A DNA stretch of 64,000 bases, taken from positions 1-64,000 of the forward strand of contig CANTFL010000003.1 in NCBI GenBank assembly GCA_947650285.1. Reading direction: 5' to 3'. The notes under the pieces were generated by a model. That model worked only from the letters and a program-made list of their open reading frames with translations, made no database searches and was not told the DNA's origin. A program made the translations under genes and the position numbers. Shown here one piece after another: positions 60,740 to 64,000 of this stretch (the first letter of the stretch is position 1; each line of letters begins with the position of its first letter). This DNA is from Hyaloperonospora brassicae. Lineage: Eukaryota; Oomycota; Peronosporomycetes; Peronosporales; Peronosporaceae.

Positions 60740-61040
60740 GACTTGCGTTGAATCCATTGGCTTAACTTTGTAAGTCTTAACCCTACCACGATGCCCGCCT
60801 GTTGAAGCAATGTGACACTCATACATGATGCGCAAGCTTAAATTGTTTTGAGTGGGGACTACGGGACACTGACTGCAAGTGTCGCAACGGTGGGATCCTC
60901 ACTGTTGAAGTGCGCACCCGGCTTTAAATCGGGTCGGGGTGAAAGCGCATCAGCGACGACGTTCATTCTTACTGGTTTATACTCGACGGAGAAGTTTACC
61001 TCCGTGACGAAAGATAGCAACCTCGCCATTCTTTGTGTTT
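60740..61040 (-). pseudogene. Fragment of gypsy pol (RNase H end to integrase start)
   Basis: Matches 19281-19755 of the 8-kb element, with an internal deletion corresponding to about 19375-19565. Shared blocks are CTACCACGATG, CTCATACATGATGCGCAA, GTGTCGCAACGGTG (CAGTG in the full copy), TCCTCACTGTTG and TTTATACTCGACGGAGAAGT. It is riddled with changes and a remnant only. Confidence 0.7.
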
Positions 61041-62084
61041 GGATTAAATTGGTGCATTAGGTCTGCACCATTACACCAAGCGGGTCTTAAAACTAGCGGC
61101 TGGACTCAACGCATAAGGTCGTGCACACCGAGCGAGAGCGCGAAAGCTAAGGCTTCGCACGTCGAAGAATAATTTACGGCGATTTTAGCAATTATTGATG
61201 GACTACTTTCTGAAAAAAAGCTTCGATAGCTTCTCTATTACAGAAAAAAACAGTTTTTTTGGTAGATCGCATTTGGCCATTTATATTCGACGTTAGGTAC
61301 CTCTTTCACGGTCCGTCAAGCTTATTTTATATGAAGTCGATGAAAGCAGCATGATACGACTGACATCAAGGAATAGAATATGACGGTAGCGGCGGTATCG
61401 CCGGCAGCGGGGGCGTGTGAAATGAAACTCCTTGGTTTAGAAGGTATCTATATAATGCAAAATATGGTATGACTCGTCTGCGCACCATTGGTGCGTGTAT
61501 TTCGTTTTCTGTCGATCGTTGCAATAGGTTCTGGACCAATTAAGCTGATAACGAAACATTAGCTCTTGATACACTGTTCTATTTATGCTCCGCTGTTCGA
61601 ACCACTATGTCAAAGGAGAAAGACAAACGTACCCATACAGTCAAGAATCCATGGATAAATGAAAATTAACCTTGCCTTATCAACGCTCAACAACAAACAA
61701 ACATACGTTAAAGATTATGTATTCATTTATATGCGACTTGTCCATTACCCATGGCACGCATCGCTTTTCCGTGATAAGTGCGATCGTTGGCTAATTTGGT
61801 GACTTTATATTAGCCAGTGGTCAGAGTGTGGGTATCTGCTGCTGAATGTACCCCTAAGAATTTTGTTCGATAAACAATTTAGAGATGATATAAGTGCATA
61901 CGGTCTGCATCGATCAATTCGTATTGACACGGGCATTTATTTCAAATTCATGTAGCGGGCTCATCCCATTGCGTGATTATATCTACACTCGAACATTTCG
62001 ACAAAATAATGGGCCCAATCATGTACTCAATTAATCAGCTAAAGACCACAAACTTTTAATACAATTAACTGAGTAGAATCTTGC
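61041..62084. other. No gene recognised
   Basis: Mixed, mostly AT-rich DNA between the pol fragment and the terminal LTR. No supported gene, RNA gene or repeat. Confidence 0.5.
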
Positions 62085-62619
62085 TGTAACGGGGTTACAC
62101 GTCGACTGGTAGTCGGCAATAGTTGTAATACACACAAGGGACGGGGTCCCCTTTAAAGTAATATTAGAACACAAGTATTAATTGTTGAAGACTGATGTCT
62201 GTCAACCATTGATTACAAGATTTTTTAATAGGTTTATCTAGGACATTAGTGAGTAGGTTAATTACTTTGTTCTAAGGTGTTCTTTTGGGTTAAAAAAAGA
62301 AATAAAATTCAGTTCCCATTTTGATCAACAAAAGACACGTGCCTGTATGAGGCGTCTTGCGATCGTTAAGGAAGTAGCAACGCCTTGTTAAGGCAGATAA
62401 TCCTTGTGAACTCTGTGCGTTTGATTCTTTGAATCGTTTGGTTCCCCCTGGAGCAGGGAGCGTAAGCTCTCTGATCTTGTTGACTCGTTGAGTCGGGTTC
62501 TTTGAAATAAACCTTAGCTCCCGGAGCTGTTGACTCTTATAGTCGGGTTCGTAGAACCAAAGTTGCTCATTGAGCGTTGATTCTTTCTCTGAATCAAGAT
62601 GCTGTGTAGCTCCGCTACA
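62085..62619 (+). repeat. 5' LTR of a second retrotransposon (family B)
   Basis: It starts TGTAACGGGGTTACACG and ends CTCCGCTACA just before a primer-binding site, giving about 535 bases with TG..CA ends. Its last 200 bases are a run of small stem-loops: GATTC/GAATC at 62423-62435, GACTC/GAGTC at 62482-62494, AGCTC/GAGCT at 62516-62528, GGTTC/GAACC near 62546, GATTC/GAATC at 62579-62595. Homologous to 1-182 and 59957-60110. Confidence 0.7.
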
Positions 62620-62621
62620 CT

Positions 62622-62633
62622 TGGTAGCACTAG
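62622..62633 (+). promoter_or_regulatory. Primer-binding site
   Basis: TGGTAGCACTAG, two bases after the LTR end. The first ten bases equal the site used by the 8-kb element. Confidence 0.65.
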
Positions 62634-62678
62634 TATTCAATCTACGCCTGAGTCGGTAACGACTGATCCTCTGTGAGG

Positions 62679-63713
62679 ATGGATCAATCAATATCGCTCT
62701 CTAAGGCCCAAAAGGTAGCGCTTGATAAGCTGACCGCTGCCGTAGGCCCAGAGTATGTGGACGTTCTAGCTGCACAAGATCCCCATGTGCTCAATGCACT
62801 GGTCGAGACATTCATGCAGTATAAAAAACGGCCCTTTTAGGGCAGGTTCACAACCAAGTAGCGTCGTCAACGCCAACACGCTACATGGCGATTCCAGATG
62901 AAGAGGCTAAGCCTCGTCCCCTTCGGATGGACGTTAAACTTTACTCCGGGAAGTGGAAAGAAAACCTGACCCTCTAAATCCGTGAGATTGAGATGCCATG
63001 AACTCTGGCCTTGTCTCGATGAAGTACCAGCGGGTCTCGCTGGCTATCTCCAAGCTCAATGGGAGAGCTAGAGAGTGGGCTCTGACGTGTAGCACGTCGG
63101 TCGACTTATCGTTTCCCATATGGGATCGCTCAAGTTAGACCTTTTGCAAATTTTCTCGCCGCCTAACCAGGCTTATCGCGTGCGCTCACGCTTCTTGTCC
63201 ACCCGTCAGGGTAAGAAAGAGCTAACGAACTATGTCCAGAATTTGAAAACTCTGATGGCTGCTATGCAGTCCGACCCTCTCCCTGAGACAGTCTGCGTGA
63301 CAGTCTTTATGGAAGGTCTTCGTAAGGGCGTTGCCAGGACCGAGGTGTTTCGGTTCCATCCCTCTACTTTTGAGGAAGCTGTTAGCATCGCTCAAAATGC
63401 TGAGCACAACTTCAAGTCGGCCAGACTGGGATGGAATCGGTACAACCCAAGCTTTGCAAGGGCCACGTCTGCGAGCGCCTCGGCTTACTGTAAGCCAGAA
63501 CCGATGGATCTCAGCCATTCTGAAGATGCAGGTGAAGCGGAGCTTCATGCTGCAGATCAACTACAGGAAGTGAGACGATGTTATATGTGCGGAAGCACTA
63601 AACACTTGCGTCCCACTTGTCCTGTGTGTAAGCAACAACCGACCCCTATGGTTCGAATCCCCAGCTACAGCCAGAAACCTGGTATGGCACGGGGAAACGT
63701 CGACGCCCAGTAG
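62679..63713 (+). pseudogene. Gag of the second retrotransposon
   Basis: It opens MDQSISLSKAQKVALDKL at 62679, is stopped by TAG at about 62838, and is broken again by several stops up to 63120. From there 197 codons are open. The capsid-like block (LLQIFSPPNQAYRVRSRFLS; LTNYVQNLKTLMAAMQSD; VFMEGLRKGVARTEV) is followed by the zinc knuckle CYMCGSTKHLRPTC (CX2CX4HX4C) near 63580. It is a different family from the 8-kb element, though the gag fold is the same. It would package element RNA if intact. Confidence 0.8.
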
Positions 63714-63718
63714 GTGCG

Positions 63719-64000
63719 GGGCGCCCTACTGGGGTAGAACTGAGTTCTGTTGCTTCTCTACGAGGTAGAGCGAAACATGGCTTGGCCCCACCGAGCTATG
63801 TGCCCACCAGCATAGAGCGTGGATACAAGCCTGGCTTGTTGGTCGCCGAGGCAAAAGTTAAAGGCTTTGAGAAACATTGGTCGATCCTAATCAACTCCGG
63901 AGCATCATGCAATTATACTGGACGTCGTTCCCTTGGGGGAAGTCATCGATACGCTGAAGCGCTCAAAGCGCATGAGGGTGATTCAATCACCGTTCGTTGA
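63719..64000 (+). pseudogene. Aspartic protease start with catalytic Asp replaced
   Basis: The open frame from about 63782 contains GLLVAEAKVKGFEKHWSILI followed by NSGAS. The family has D-S/T-G at this point, so the catalytic Asp is Asn (AAC at about 63893). A TGA closes the frame at the last bases of the window. The rest of pol lies beyond the window. The copy cannot process its polyprotein. Confidence 0.7.

Noticed and set aside
31793..62084. AT-rich DNA as a mitochondrial insertion
   Set aside because: No cox, nad, atp or ribosomal RNA sequence could be recognised on either strand.
31793..62084. A centromere
   Set aside because: Oomycete centromeres described so far carry Copia-like elements; I see no Copia domains here, and composition alone is not enough.
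63650..63664. GGTTCGAATCCCC, like the B box of a tRNA gene
   Set aside because: It lies inside the gag frame, and no A box, acceptor stem or anticodon arm can be placed at the right distance.

Overview
The window looks like nuclear DNA of a plant-associated oomycete (Peronosporales, Phytophthora or downy-mildew type). The evidence is a secreted protein with an RxLR motif, a seven-helix receptor fused to an inositol-phosphate 5-phosphatase (one of the oomycete 'GPCR-bigrams'), short GT..AG introns, oomycete-style initiator motifs, a secreted cysteine-rich protein, and Ty3/gypsy and Mutator-like (MULE) elements typical of these genomes. I cannot name the species.

Layout. 1-182 is the end of an LTR. 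1306-2331 is an RxLR effector candidate. 2.7-4.3 kb holds three decayed LTRs in both orientations. 5352-9112 is the four-exon GPCR-phosphatase gene, the best intact gene here. 10.99-12.29 kb is a small element with terminal inverted repeats of about 165 bp. 13.9-15.6 kb is a dead MULE transposase. 15912-23890 is a complete but decayed chromodomain Ty3/gypsy element on the minus strand, flanked by the 5-bp duplication GCACA. It sits inside a reading frame whose two halves survive on either side. 25.1-26.6 kb is a diverged direct-repeat array. 27230-27568 is a small secreted cysteine-rich protein with a good oomycete core promoter. 29881-31266 is a broken AAA+ ATPase gene.

From about 31.6 kb the DNA becomes visibly AT-rich and almost gene-free, apart from a more GC-rich island at 49.3-53.1 kb. 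Two near-identical copies of a MULE-like element of about 1 kb lie in opposite orientations in this desert (39915-40903 and 56433-57420). Each carries a captured piece of an adenylate kinase gene beside a FAR1-type DNA-binding fragment. The window ends in the 5' part of a second LTR retrotransposon (LTR from 62085, dead gag and protease).

The most unusual signal is a property of the LTR elements, not a gene. They are tiled, in LTRs, leader and coding DNA, with short perfect inverted repeats (arms of about 5-11 bp, small loops), often one after another every 20-40 bases. Diverged copies keep the hairpins while both arms change together. I know of no published description of this. Host genes here do not show it by eye. 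A second notable feature is an antisense reading frame running inward from the 3' LTR of the 8-kb element.
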